DNA of 64,000 bases from Zoogloeaceae bacterium (GCA_024235675.1 JACKLZ010000004.1:362345-426344); one strand, 5' to 3'. Positions 24,825-33,702 are shown, counted from the first letter of the stretch. Translations and numbers: made by a program. Notes: generated by a model not told the origin, from the letters alone.

Positions 24825-26252
24825 TTAGTCTGCGCCGTGTGGCGTCAGGGTACTGGTAGGCGAACACACCACGACCTGACGAGCGCCTCTCGTCAGCGCA
24901 ACATAAAGATGTTGGGCCGTCATGGCATGCGGCTCGAGCACGACCGCCACATCGGCCTCCAGTCCTTTGAGCAACAAGGTACTGCCTACGGCCCGTCGCG
25001 CAACCGGCCGGCTCATGTGGCGCTGCCGCTCGCGCACCTGAAGGGCTGCAGCGTAGAAGGTACACGTGCCACCAGCGGCGGCCTGCATCGCCGCCTGACA
25101 GCAGCGCAGGACTTCGGGTCGGTAAACATGGGTCCCCGGCTGCCGGGCAAACGCCTGCAACAAACAGGAGGCCTCACCAAGACTGGGGCCACGTGCGAAC
25201 GCCACGGCTGCGGCTTCGATTGGCGTCGGGGGATTGCGAGGCCTGCCATGCTGCAGAACTTGCACACGCTGCAGCAATCCGGCGGCACCGACGCCGGTCA
25301 TCAGGCTCGCAGCGAACTCGACCAGTTGCCTCAGTGGATTGGCGCCGGTGAGGTCGAACGTCCGCGCGAACTGGATGAACTCGACTAGGTCGACGCGCTC
25401 GACAACCGTCGCACCGGGTGTCTGGCTAGTCAACTGATAGCGCCCGCGGACATTCATCGCGTTGCCGATGACGAGAACGCTGTCCTGTGCATTACGCCCG
25501 CGCGTCCTCGCCGCCGCCCTCCGCTGCTCTTCCGCCGTCGCCGCGTCAAGTCGCACCCATTGCACTGCAGCTGGCGCCTTCTGCAGTTCAACCGGCTGTC
25601 CGGCTTGAAGCAGCATCCGCGCATTCAGCAGCCATTCCCCGAGATCGTCGGTACCGGCCAATCGCCAACGCCACGGTGTCTGCAACATGCCGACCGGCGG
25701 AAACTGCGTCTCGACATCGGCTTGCCAATTGACCAGACGATTGCCACCGAACCCGAAAATAGCCTGCATGGGGTCGCCAAGCACACACGTCGGCAGGACT
25801 TCTGCCGCCCAGGCCACCAAGCGGTGTTGAACAGCATTGCAGTCTTGGTATTCATCGACCAAAAGCCGTGCGTAAGTCGCTCGCAGCGACGCGGTGATGT
25901 GTCCAGCCTGCAGCAGTTTGGCCGCTGCCTCCCTGACCGCTGGGTAGTCCTGGCCTGGATTGGCAAGCTCCAGCACGTGGGGGGGAACGCCGCTGCGCAG
26001 CGGAAACTTCCCGACGAGCCTCATCGCGAACCCGTCGATCGTCGAGAGTCGGTAAGCCGAACTGGGAATGGCCGCCCGAGCCATGCGAGCCCGCAGTGCC
26101 GCTACGCCCGCATTGGTGTGGGTCAAGACCAAGATGGGCTTGCTGCCGGAATGCGAGGCCAACGTATCGGCAATGAGTTGCGTCTTGCCGCACCCCGCCG
26201 GCGCGGTGACCGAGCCGCGTGCGACTGCAAACAGGTCGAGCTCAGGCGGCAT
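24825..26252 (-). CDS. gajB: GajB: UvrD/Rep-like helicase of the Gabija system
   Basis: A 475-residue superfamily 1 helicase. Walker A is APAGCGKT at 17-24, Walker B DEYQD at about 133-137, then GDPMQAIFGFGG, a motif in STLLLKGLEADVAVVLEP, and motif VI in HLYVALTRGARQVVV. It is shorter than full UvrD, matching GajB (about 490 residues). Its ATG lies within the last bases of gajA (11-bp overlap). GajB senses nucleic-acid ends and activates or cooperates with the GajA nuclease in the family. The pair is the complete Gabija gene set. Confidence 0.85.
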   Translation of the reverse strand: MPPELDLFAVARGSVTAPAGCGKTQLIADTLASHSGSKPILVLTHTNAGVAALRARMARAAIPSSAYRLSTIDGFAMRLVGKFPLRSGVPPHVLELANPGQDYPAVREAAAKLLQAGHITASLRATYARLLVDEYQDCNAVQHRLVAWAAEVLPTCVLGDPMQAIFGFGGNRLVNWQADVETQFPPVGMLQTPWRWRLAGTDDLGEWLLNARMLLQAGQPVELQKAPAAVQWVRLDAATAEEQRRAAARTRGRNAQDSVLVIGNAMNVRGRYQLTSQTPGATVVERVDLVEFIQFARTFDLTGANPLRQLVEFAASLMTGVGAAGLLQRVQVLQHGRPRNPPTPIEAAAVAFARGPSLGEASCLLQAFARQPGTHVYRPEVLRCCQAAMQAAAGGTCTFYAAALQVRERQRHMSRPVARRAVGSTLLLKGLEADVAVVLEPHAMTAQHLYVALTRGARQVVVCSPTSTLTPHGAD

Positions 26253-27972
26253 GGGTCCATGCCCATAGCCGATTCAGCACATCGACGAATCCAGGTTCGG
26301 CGTCTTGCAACTGTGGCCCAACGATCCTGCGGCCGACATGTTGATAGGCGGACACGGACTTGAACCAGCCCTTCTTGCTCACTCGGGCTGCGCGACCTAA
26401 GAGCTCACGCGTCGCTGCCGCATAGACGCCCTGCGCTGCCCTCTCTGCCTCAATGGCTTCCAGCGTTCGCTGGCCCTCTGACTTGGAACGAATGTGCTCC
26501 GCAACGTCATCGCGGCCGATGCGCTCGATAGCGTAGCCGAGCAGGGAATCGATCACCGCGTCCGTCATGCAGACGAACAGCTCGTCTTCTAGTGCACGGC
26601 CCGCTCGCCAAGTGAGCAGGCCAACGCCCTCGGCAGCAAGCGTTGCAAGGAGTCCTGGCGTTGGCTCCTTGTCCGCATCGATGAATGCCATCACGTTATA
26701 GCCCAGCCGACGCAAGACAAGCGCCTTCTCCAGGCACAGGTCTGGCGTGCTGCCGCCCGCGTTGACGTACGCACCCCCGTACGCGAAGAACGAGGTCTGG
26801 TTGTGATCCTCTACGCCATACTGGTCGAGCCCTCGCGCCAGTCCGATCTCGCTGGCCCCCTCGCAGACCAAGATGGACTTGGCTAGAAAGGCTTCCGGAT
26901 CCGTGCGCAGGATACTCTGCACCTGATCGGTCACGCCAGCGAGGCGGACCACATGGCTATCGCCTTCGCATCTGACGATGAACAGCTGGTTTCCGGAAAG
27001 CTCACGCAAGGCAACGGGCGAGTGCGTGGTCATGAACACCTGAAGGGGCAAGTTCACGTCCTTGGCACCCAAGGAATCCAGCAGGCGCTTGAGCCGGTGG
27101 GGCTCTAGGCCGAATTCAACCTCGTCCACGAGTGCAATGGTGGCAGCCTGAGCGGCCTCGCGCTGCAACCCGGCCATGAGCAACCGCGCGGACCCCGTTC
27201 CGAGCGAGCGCAGCGGGATGCCGGTTTGACCGTGCAGAGCGATTGCACCATCGCCAATGGAGACAGCATGCGCATCAAGCATAGCCTGCGCCTGGCCCAC
27301 GGGCACACCCAACGCCGTGGCGGTGCGCGTCACGACCTGCAGCGTCTCTGCCAATTGAGCGCCCGCATGGTTGCCGAACCCCGTCCTCGCGTCCCGCGCC
27401 GCACGAGCCAGCTCTGCGCCCAGATCGGGCCGCTCGTCAGTCAGCCTGTTGAGCACAGAGCTACGGCTCCATGACAGATGTGTGCTGGCGTAGTTGCCGA
27501 TTCGCGCTGGGGCCAGTGCGGCGCGATGCTTCCAGGCGAGACCACGCTCCAGCCCTTGCTCCTGCGCCCGCTCCGAGTACAACAGCCACGATGGCTCCAG
27601 GTCCGGTCCCACTTCGAGGCGCAACGTCAATACTGTCTCGATTTCGGCCCGGGGTTCGGACTCGATTTGACCAGTTGCCGCATCATGCCCCCGCAGAAAC
27701 TCGCCGTAGGACTCCAAGCTCAACAACTCGTCTGGCAGACCACCGAGCGTAACCGAGATGACAATGGGCTCTGTAACGACCAAGCCATAGAAGTCCGTGT
27801 CGGCTATGTCCACGCTGCGCCGCACGCCCAGGCATAGGTCGATGGCTTCCAGGATGGTCGACTTGCCGCTGTCACCCGGACCGATGAGGCAGTTGACACC
27901 CGCCGAGGGGGCCCAGTCGAGCGACTTGATCGAGCGAAAGTTGCTGATTTCCAAACGACGGATGCGCGCCAT
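26242..27972 (-). CDS. gajA: GajA: OLD-family ATPase-TOPRIM nuclease of the Gabija system
   Basis: A 576-residue protein, the same size as described GajA. The N-terminal ABC-type ATPase has Walker A GPGDSGKST at 31-39, the signature-like RSLGTGSARLLMAGL, Walker B TIALVDEVEFGLEP and the switch histidine in TTHSPVAL. The C-terminal TOPRIM domain has ILVCEGASEIGLARGL and the DxD in VMAFIDADKEPT. I chose the ATG at 27972 because of a GGGGAGG ribosome site just upstream and the typical MARIRRLEISNFRSIKSLDW start; an ATG at 28095 would add 41 atypical residues. It is followed at once by a UvrD-like helicase, which distinguishes it from lone OLD nucleases and PARIS. Confidence 0.85.
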   Translation of the reverse strand: MARIRRLEISNFRSIKSLDWAPSAGVNCLIGPGDSGKSTILEAIDLCLGVRRSVDIADTDFYGLVVTEPIVISVTLGGLPDELLSLESYGEFLRGHDAATGQIESEPRAEIETVLTLRLEVGPDLEPSWLLYSERAQEQGLERGLAWKHRAALAPARIGNYASTHLSWSRSSVLNRLTDERPDLGAELARAARDARTGFGNHAGAQLAETLQVVTRTATALGVPVGQAQAMLDAHAVSIGDGAIALHGQTGIPLRSLGTGSARLLMAGLQREAAQAATIALVDEVEFGLEPHRLKRLLDSLGAKDVNLPLQVFMTTHSPVALRELSGNQLFIVRCEGDSHVVRLAGVTDQVQSILRTDPEAFLAKSILVCEGASEIGLARGLDQYGVEDHNQTSFFAYGGAYVNAGGSTPDLCLEKALVLRRLGYNVMAFIDADKEPTPGLLATLAAEGVGLLTWRAGRALEDELFVCMTDAVIDSLLGYAIERIGRDDVAEHIRSKSEGQRTLEAIEAERAAQGVYAAATRELLGRAARVSKKGWFKSVSAYQHVGRRIVGPQLQDAEPGFVDVLNRLWAWTHAA

Positions 27973-28095
27973 GCTCCTCCCCAGGTCGCATGCTATTTTG
28001 TTGCCAAGTATCCGGCCATATTTGGCGGGCGTCGAACTGATCATCAAGTGGATCTGCCGCAGTTTAACTCGCACGTCACGCGAAACGTCGGCCAA

Positions 28096-28440
28096 ACTTC
28101 ACCAAGTGCTTCGACGTGGTCGCGGCCGATTCCGTAAGTTCTGGCCGAACTGACGCGATCACTGGCGCAGAAAACGCTGCAGCCGAATGGCCGGTGTTCT
28201 CCACTCAGCGGTTGCTCATGGAATGCACCTTCACCGTCCGCTGCGGCCGAGAAGCGGGCCGATCGACTACATGGCCGAGCGGCCGGTCTCTGATAAGTTA
28301 GATGCCGTTCGGGCAGCTCGATTCGTCGGGGCTGCTACGGCCGGTGATGGCCGCAAGTGAGCGTTCTTCGGCCTTCCATGTAGCTGCCGGCCGCACCACA
28401 GCGAACAATCAGACTCCGATCAACAGCCAAGGAGTCTGTC
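28096..28440. other. GGCCG-rich non-coding flank upstream of the short integrase
   Basis: No gene is seen. The stretch is crowded with GGCCG/CGGCC words set in short inverted pairs (for example GCTGCGGCCGAG and GGCCGAGCGGCCGG). It carries CCGAATGGCCGGTGT at 28183-28197, which recurs exactly at 63590-63604. The same texture continues after the integrase. The bases from 27973 to 28095 are the upstream region of gajA. Confidence 0.5.
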
Positions 28441-29055
28441 ATGGAATCCTACGACCATCGAGAACCCTGGAATAAGGGAAAGCTGGTGGGGCAGAAGGCG
28501 CCGTTGAAGCCCAAGGACATCTGGGCCATACGCATCCACCTGCAGAACGCCAAGCAAGTGCGTGATCTGGCGATGTTCAATCTTGCCATCGACAGCAAGC
28601 TGCGAGGATGCGACCTCGTCGCCCTCCGTGTTCGTGACGTGAGCCATGGTGGCCAGTTGCTGTCCCGCACCGCGGTCATCCAGCGAAAGACGCAGCGGCC
28701 GGTTCAGTTCGAAATGACCGAGCCGACACGAACGACGGTGGCGGCATGGATCGAGAAGGCGAAGCTGAAGCCGGAGGACTTCCTCTTTCCAAGCCGGCTG
28801 CACCGGTCCCCGCACGTCTCAACCCGGCAGTACGCGAGGATCGTAGAACAATGGGTGGCGGCGGCGGGATTGGATCCATCCGCCTACGGCACGCATTCCC
28901 TGCGACGAACCAAGGTGACGCTGATCTACAAGCGGACCAAGAACCTTCGGGCCGTTCAGCTCTTATTGGGACACTCCAAGCTTGAGTCGACCGTCCGGTA
29001 CCTCGGCATCGAGGTCGACGATGCCTTGGAGATCTCTGAGCAGATAGAGCTCTGA
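28441..29055 (+). CDS. short tyrosine recombinase, 204 residues
   Basis: A catalytic domain without the usual N-terminal core-binding domain. The arginine I region is AIDSKLRGCDLVALRV. Box II is GTHSLRRTKVTLIY with His-x-x-Arg, followed by QLLLGHSKLESTVRYLGIEV with the histidine and nucleophilic tyrosine, so it is potentially active. Proteins of this size and start (ESYDHREPWNKGKLVGQKAP) are familiar as stand-alone integrases in many proteobacteria, with no settled function. It is flanked on both sides by GGCCG-rich non-coding DNA, which may be its substrate. Confidence 0.8.
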   Translation: MESYDHREPWNKGKLVGQKAPLKPKDIWAIRIHLQNAKQVRDLAMFNLAIDSKLRGCDLVALRVRDVSHGGQLLSRTAVIQRKTQRPVQFEMTEPTRTTVAAWIEKAKLKPEDFLFPSRLHRSPHVSTRQYARIVEQWVAAAGLDPSAYGTHSLRRTKVTLIYKRTKNLRAVQLLLGHSKLESTVRYLGIEVDDALEISEQIEL

Positions 29056-29455
29056 CGGTGCCGCGGCCGCTCGCCACGAGCCCATGAAGCGACGAGCGGC
29101 CGCTTACGGGGCCGATCCTGGCAGGGCAGTATCGGCCACAACCCGCCGGCCGTCGTTCGGGTACAGCCGCCGTTGGAACGACTGCAGCGTTCCGAAACCT
29201 GCCGGATGGGCTACGGAAGCGAGTCGGCCATTGCAGACCTATAGATTCTGCACCTGATCGGTCGGCTGTGCTCCGCATACCCGCCGTTTCGCTGGAATCG
29301 CTCCTTGCGGCACGATCTGTGGAATACCCAAAACCCATCTACGCCAATTTACGCCACATCCACAAATAAGTTCGAAAACTTGCGAATTGCCTAATCGTTC
29401 GAGTTCGTTTGGTTTTGGGGTGCGATTCGTGGAACCCCGGCCGGGTGCGGTTGAA
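29056..29455. other. GGCCG-rich non-coding flank downstream of the short integrase
   Basis: No gene is seen in these 400 bp. The first 250 bp repeat the GGCCG/CGGCC texture of the upstream flank (GCGGCCGCTCGCC pairing with GACGAGCGGCCGC). From about 29330 the sequence is AT-richer and has a small palindrome AAGTT-CGAA-AACTT at 29368-29381. This is the boundary region before the acyl-CoA regulon. Confidence 0.5.
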
Positions 29456-30445
29456 TCAACTGAGGGTCAGCTTGTTAAGTCGCTGCAGGGTGAGGCTCGC
29501 CTCGGTCTCGAGCCGACGAACTATATCGGCCAGGGGTTCGATGCGGTCGGCAAAGGCCACCGATTGCCCCACCGACAGCACGCCGAGATTCGCATCGCCC
29601 GTTTCGTATGCGCGGCGACCGACGCGGCCGGCGATGTGCGGCATCAGCGCTTCGAGGTCGCCACCTACCTCGCGCTCGATCTGCTGCACGGCGTCGGTGG
29701 TCTGATTGCGCAGCGCGCGCAGGGTGTTGCGCAGTGACGCCATGACCAGCGTGGTGTCGGTTTCCTGCGCTGCGACCAGACGCGCCTTGTAGTCGGCATG
29801 GGCCCAGATTTCCTCCGCCACCAGGAAGCGCGTGCCGATGGCCACGCCGTCGGCGCCCAGCGCCAATGAGGCCACCAATTGGGCGCCGGTGGCAATGCCG
29901 CCGGCGGCGATCAGCGGCACGGTGATGTCACGAGCCGCAATGGCCGCTTGCACCATAGTGCCGATCAGTTCGGTGCCGGGGTGGCCGCCGCATTCGGCGC
30001 CGACCACGGTGATGGCGTCCACGCCGGCGGCCTGCGCCGAGCGCGCATGGCGCACGGTCGGCACCTTGTGGAGTACCTTGATTCCGGCTGCGTGCAGGCG
30101 CGGCAGGTACGGTTCGGGGTTGCGCCCGGCGGTCTCCACGAAACGCACCCCTTCGGCGCACACCAGGTCAACCACCGCATCGACCCGGTCGCCCTTGGTC
30201 AGCTTGGGCAGCATCGAGATGTTGACGCCCCAAGGCTTGTCCTCGGCCAGTTCGGCGCAGCGGCGGATTTCAGCACGCAGATCGTCCAGTTCGGCAAAGC
30301 TGGCTGCGGTGATGAAGCCGATTAGCCCGGCATGCGCGGCAGCGGCGACATAGTCGGCGGTCGACAGCCATTGCAGGCCGCTGGCGACGACCGGCAGGCG
30401 GATGCCGAACAGTTCGGTGATGCGGGTGTGGAAGAGGGCGCTCAC
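29456..30445 (-). CDS. nitronate monooxygenase / FMN-dependent TIM-barrel oxidoreductase
   Basis: A 329-residue member of the NMO/2-nitropropane dioxygenase family. FMN-binding parts are visible: RLPVVASGLQWLS, the ITVVGAECGGHPG segment, PLIAAGGIATGAQLVASLAL and GADGVAIGTRFLVAEE. It starts with GTG at 30445 overlapping the hydratase stop as GTGA, so it is the last gene of the minus-strand beta-oxidation operon. The family oxidises nitronates, but in CoA-degradation operons it may protect against propionate-3-nitronate or have another flavin role. The substrate is unknown. Confidence 0.8.
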   Translation of the reverse strand: MSALFHTRITELFGIRLPVVASGLQWLSTADYVAAAAHAGLIGFITAASFAELDDLRAEIRRCAELAEDKPWGVNISMLPKLTKGDRVDAVVDLVCAEGVRFVETAGRNPEPYLPRLHAAGIKVLHKVPTVRHARSAQAAGVDAITVVGAECGGHPGTELIGTMVQAAIAARDITVPLIAAGGIATGAQLVASLALGADGVAIGTRFLVAEEIWAHADYKARLVAAQETDTTLVMASLRNTLRALRNQTTDAVQQIEREVGGDLEALMPHIAGRVGRRAYETGDANLGVLSVGQSVAFADRIEPLADIVRRLETEASLTLQRLNKLTLS

Positions 30446-31260
30446 AGGGGGCTCCGGTTGAATTGGGGGGCGCGGCGCTGGCGGAAGGCCTCGACGCCTT
30501 CGCCGGCGTCGGCGCCGAACAGATTCTCGATGAAGTGCTCGCGTTCGAGCGCCAGCTGGTCGTCGAGCGCGGTGGTGGGTGCGCTGTCGAGCAGGGCCTT
30601 GATGTGCGCCTGGGCGCGACGCGGGCCGCGCGCCAGCGTGTGGCCGAGCGAGAGCGCCTCGTCCAGCGCCGTGCCGTTGGCCACCACCCGACTCACCACG
30701 CCGAGCGCCTGCAGGCGGTGGGCGTCGACGGGCGTGCCGGTGAGCAGCAGTTCGGCAGCCAGTTGGCGCGGCAACAGGCGGCCGAGAAAGGCCGAGCCGC
30801 CGCCATCCGGGCTCAGGCCGATGCGCACATAGGCCATGCTGAAGCGCGCGCCCTCGGCGGCGACGATCAGGTCGCAGGCCAGCGCCAGCGAAAAGCCGGC
30901 GCCGGCGGCGCTGCCTTCGACCGCGGCAATGATCGGCAGCGGACAGCGGCGCAGGGCCTGCACCCAGCGATGGAAGCGGTCGATGCCCTCGCGCTGGATT
31001 TGCTGCGGGCGGTGGCGGTTGGCCGCCAGGCGATTGACGTTGCCGCCAGCACAGAAATGCGCGCCGGCACCAGTCAGCACGATGGCGCCGAGCGTGGCGT
31101 CGCTGGTCGCCTGCTCCAGCGCGTCGATACCGGCGGCGTAGAGATCGGGGTGCAGCGCGTTGCGCAGCGGCGGGTTGCTGAGCGTGAGCTGCAGCACGTC
31201 GCCGTGGCGTTCGACCAGCAGGCGGGCCTCGCCCGGGGCGTCGATATCTTGGGATGTCAT
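30442..31260 (-). CDS. enoyl-CoA hydratase family protein, oxepin-CoA-hydrolase-like (alternative type)
   Basis: A 272-residue crotonase-fold enzyme. The oxyanion-hole segment is GAHFCAGGNVNRL. The second loop is PIIAAVEGSAAGAGFSLALA, followed by RIGLSPDGGGSAFLGRLLPR. The start at 31260 overlaps the CoA-transferase stop by four bases. Together with PaaF, PaaH and PaaJ-like neighbours it belongs to a dicarboxyl- or aromatic-derived CoA pathway. The 'oxepin-CoA hydrolase, alternative type' label is a family resemblance I recall; the real reaction here could be any hydration or isomerisation of an enoyl-CoA. Confidence 0.7.
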   Translation of the reverse strand: MTSQDIDAPGEARLLVERHGDVLQLTLSNPPLRNALHPDLYAAGIDALEQATSDATLGAIVLTGAGAHFCAGGNVNRLAANRHRPQQIQREGIDRFHRWVQALRRCPLPIIAAVEGSAAGAGFSLALACDLIVAAEGARFSMAYVRIGLSPDGGGSAFLGRLLPRQLAAELLLTGTPVDAHRLQALGVVSRVVANGTALDEALSLGHTLARGPRRAQAHIKALLDSAPTTALDDQLALEREHFIENLFGADAGEGVEAFRQRRAPQFNRSPL

Positions 31261-32486
31261 CCGATGATGCCTTTTTGGTGGAGTGCCGCGATGTCGGATT
31301 CGCTGCGCTTGAGGCGGCCCGTCAGGATCTCGCGCGTGTGTTCGCCGAGCAGTGGCGGCGGGCGGCGGTACTGCACCGGCGTGGCCGAGAACTTGATCGG
31401 GCTGGCCACCAGCGGCACGCGGCCGGCCTGTGGGTGCGGCAGCTCGATGCGCAGGCCGCGATGGCGCACCTGCGGATGGTCGAGCGCCTGGGCGATGTCG
31501 TTGATCGGGCCGCTGGGCACGCCGGCGGCGCCGAGCGCGTCGATCCAGTGCTGCGCGGGGCGCTGGCGGAACAGGTCTTCGAGCAGCGGCACCAGCGTGT
31601 CGCGGTTGCGCACGCGGCCGGCGTTGGTGGCAAAGCGCGGGTCGGCAGCCAGCTCGGGGCGCGCGACAACGGCGCACAGCCGGGCGAACTGGCCGTCATT
31701 GCCGGCGGCGATGACGAAGGGCGCGTCCGCGGCGGGGAACACCTGGTAGGGCACGATGTTGGCGTGCGCGTTGCCGTGGCGCGTCGGCACCCGGCTGGAA
31801 GTCAGGTAGTTCAGGTTCATGTTGGCCATGCTCGCCACCTGCACGTCGAGCAGCGCCATGTCGATGTACTGGCCGGCGCCGCTGCGCTCGCGATGCGCCA
31901 GCGCGGCGAGGATGGCCACCGTGGCGTACATGCCGGTCATCAGGTCGGCGAAGGCGATGCCGAGCTTCTGCGGCCCGCCGCCGGGCAGATCGTCGCGCTC
32001 GCCGGTGATGCTCATCAGCCCGCCCATGGCCTGGATGATGAAGTCGTAGCCGGGCAGCGGCGCCAGCGGCCCGTCCTGGCCGAAACCGGTGATCGAGCAG
32101 TAGATGAGGCGCGGGTTGATTGCCCGCAGCGCTTCGTAGCCCAGGCCGTAGCGCTCGAGCGCGCCGACCTTGTAGTTCTCGATCAGGATGTCGCTGCCGG
32201 CGGCCAGCTCGCGCACCAGCGCCTGGCCGTCTTCGGTGGTGATGTCGATGGCCACCGACTGCTTGCCGCGGTTGGCGGCCAGGTAGTAGGCCGCCTCGCG
32301 GGTGTCGTGGCCGCCGCCGTCCTTGAGGTAGGGCGGGCCCCAGCCGCGCGTGTCGTCGCCGCTGCCGGGGCGTTCGATCTTGATCACCTCCGCGCCCAGG
32401 TCGGCCAGGGTCTGCCCGGCCCAGGGGCCGGCGAGCACGCGCGACAGGTCGAGCACGCGCAGGTGGGAGAGGGCGCCGTCGGCCAT
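31257..32486 (-). CDS. class III (CaiB/BaiF) CoA-transferase
   Basis: A 409-residue family III CoA-transferase. The start MADGALSHLRVLDLSRVLAG and AGQTLADLGAEVIKIERPGSG are typical. The catalytic aspartate lies in the LIAFADLMTGMY-type segment, seen here as KLGIAFADLMTGMYATVAIL. It moves CoA from a donor acyl-CoA to a carboxylic acid without using ATP. In this operon it most likely activates the growth substrate with succinyl-CoA or acetyl-CoA, complementing the AMP-forming ligase on the plus strand. I chose the ATG at 32486; an upstream one at 32564 adds 26 unrelated residues. Confidence 0.85.
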   Translation of the reverse strand: MADGALSHLRVLDLSRVLAGPWAGQTLADLGAEVIKIERPGSGDDTRGWGPPYLKDGGGHDTREAAYYLAANRGKQSVAIDITTEDGQALVRELAAGSDILIENYKVGALERYGLGYEALRAINPRLIYCSITGFGQDGPLAPLPGYDFIIQAMGGLMSITGERDDLPGGGPQKLGIAFADLMTGMYATVAILAALAHRERSGAGQYIDMALLDVQVASMANMNLNYLTSSRVPTRHGNAHANIVPYQVFPAADAPFVIAAGNDGQFARLCAVVARPELAADPRFATNAGRVRNRDTLVPLLEDLFRQRPAQHWIDALGAAGVPSGPINDIAQALDHPQVRHRGLRIELPHPQAGRVPLVASPIKFSATPVQYRRPPPLLGEHTREILTGRLKRSESDIAALHQKGIIG

Positions 32487-32499
32487 CGGGGGCGCCTGC

Positions 32500-33702
32500 T
32501 TACACGCGCTCGATGATGATCGCCAGCCCCTGGCCGACGCCGATGCACAGGCTGATCGCCGCATAGCGGCCGCCGCGGCGTTCCAGCTCGCGCGCCACGC
32601 TGAGCGCCAGGCGTGCGCCCGAGGCGCCGAGCGGATGGCCCACGGCGATGGCGCCGCCGTTGGGATTGACCCGCGCGTCGTCGAAGGCGATGTCCATCAG
32701 CTTGAGGCAGCCGAGCACCTGCGAGGCGAAGGCCTCGTTGATCTCGATGATGTCCATGTCGGCCAGCGTCAGGCCGGCGCGTTCGAGCGCCTTGGGGATC
32801 GCGTAGGCCGGGCCGACGCCCATGATGCGCGGCTCGACGCCGGCGGCCGCGCCAGACAGGATGCGAGCCATCGGCTTGGCGCCGGCACGCTCGCCGACCG
32901 CGGCATTGCCGATCAGCAGCGCGGCCGCACCGTCGTTGAGCCCGGAGGCGTTGGCCGCGGTGACCACGCCGCCTTCGAACAGCGGCTTGAGCCGCGCCAG
33001 CACGTCGAGGGTGCTGTCGGGGCGGGGATGTTCGTCCTCGGCGACCAGTTGCGGCGGGGTCTTGCGCCCGGTCGGCACGCTGATCGGCAGGATCTCGCCG
33101 GCGAAGAAGCCGTCGGCCTTGGCGGCGGCGTACTTGGCCTGGGAGGCGGCGGCGAAGCGGTCGGCCTGTTCGCGGCTGATGCCGAATTCGGCCGCCACGT
33201 TGTCGCCGGTCTCGGGCATCGAATGGCCGCCGTATTGCGCCACCACCTTCGGATTCGGGAAGCGCGCGCCGATGGTGGTGTCGTACACCTTGAAGTCGCG
33301 GCTGTAGGCCGATTCGGCCTTGGCGACCACGAAGGGCGCGCGGCTCATGCTCTCGACGCCGCCGGCCAGGTACAGCTCGCCCTCGCCGCAGCTGATCGCG
33401 CGGGCGCTGTCGAGGACCGCGGCCAGGCCGCTGGCGCACAGGCGGTTGACCGTCTGCCCCGGCACGCTGGCCGGCAGGCCGGCGGCGAGCAGGGCGTTGC
33501 GCGCCACGTTGCGGCTGTCTTCGCCGGCCTGCGAGGTGCAGCCGAGGATCACGTCCTCGATCTGCTCGGGGCGAAAGGGCGAGCGGCCGACCAGTTCGGC
33601 CATCACGGTGGCGACGAGATCGTCGGGGCGCACCGGGGCGAGCAGGCCGGCGTGGCGGCCGAAGGGGGAGCGCAGACCGTCGTAGATGTAGGCGTCGAGC
33701 AT
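32500..33702 (-). CDS. paaJ: 3-oxoadipyl-CoA / 3-oxoacyl-CoA thiolase (PaaJ/PcaF-like)
   Basis: A 400-residue thiolase with the catalytic cysteine in TVNRLCASGLAAV, the histidine in GGAIAVGHPLGASGAR and the second cysteine in ISLCIGVGQGLA. The start LDAYIYDGLRSPFGRHAGLL and GCTSQAGEDSRNVARNALL closely resemble beta-ketoadipyl-CoA thiolases. Expected reaction: 3-oxoadipyl-CoA plus CoA gives succinyl-CoA and acetyl-CoA. It is followed by the CoA-transferase and preceded by the hydroxyacyl-CoA dehydrogenase on the same strand. Confidence 0.85.
   Translation of the reverse strand: MLDAYIYDGLRSPFGRHAGLLAPVRPDDLVATVMAELVGRSPFRPEQIEDVILGCTSQAGEDSRNVARNALLAAGLPASVPGQTVNRLCASGLAAVLDSARAISCGEGELYLAGGVESMSRAPFVVAKAESAYSRDFKVYDTTIGARFPNPKVVAQYGGHSMPETGDNVAAEFGISREQADRFAAASQAKYAAAKADGFFAGEILPISVPTGRKTPPQLVAEDEHPRPDSTLDVLARLKPLFEGGVVTAANASGLNDGAAALLIGNAAVGERAGAKPMARILSGAAAGVEPRIMGVGPAYAIPKALERAGLTLADMDIIEINEAFASQVLGCLKLMDIAFDDARVNPNGGAIAVGHPLGASGARLALSVARELERRGGRYAAISLCIGVGQGLAIIIERV

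Noticed and set aside
26242..27972. PARIS (AriA/AriB) as an alternative call for the OLD-like gene
   Set aside because: PARIS splits the ATPase and TOPRIM parts into two proteins. Here one chain has both and a UvrD-like helicase follows, which is the Gabija layout.
15500..29000. Prophage
   Set aside because: An integrase and excisionase-like gene are present, but I see no capsid, tail, terminase, portal or lysis genes.
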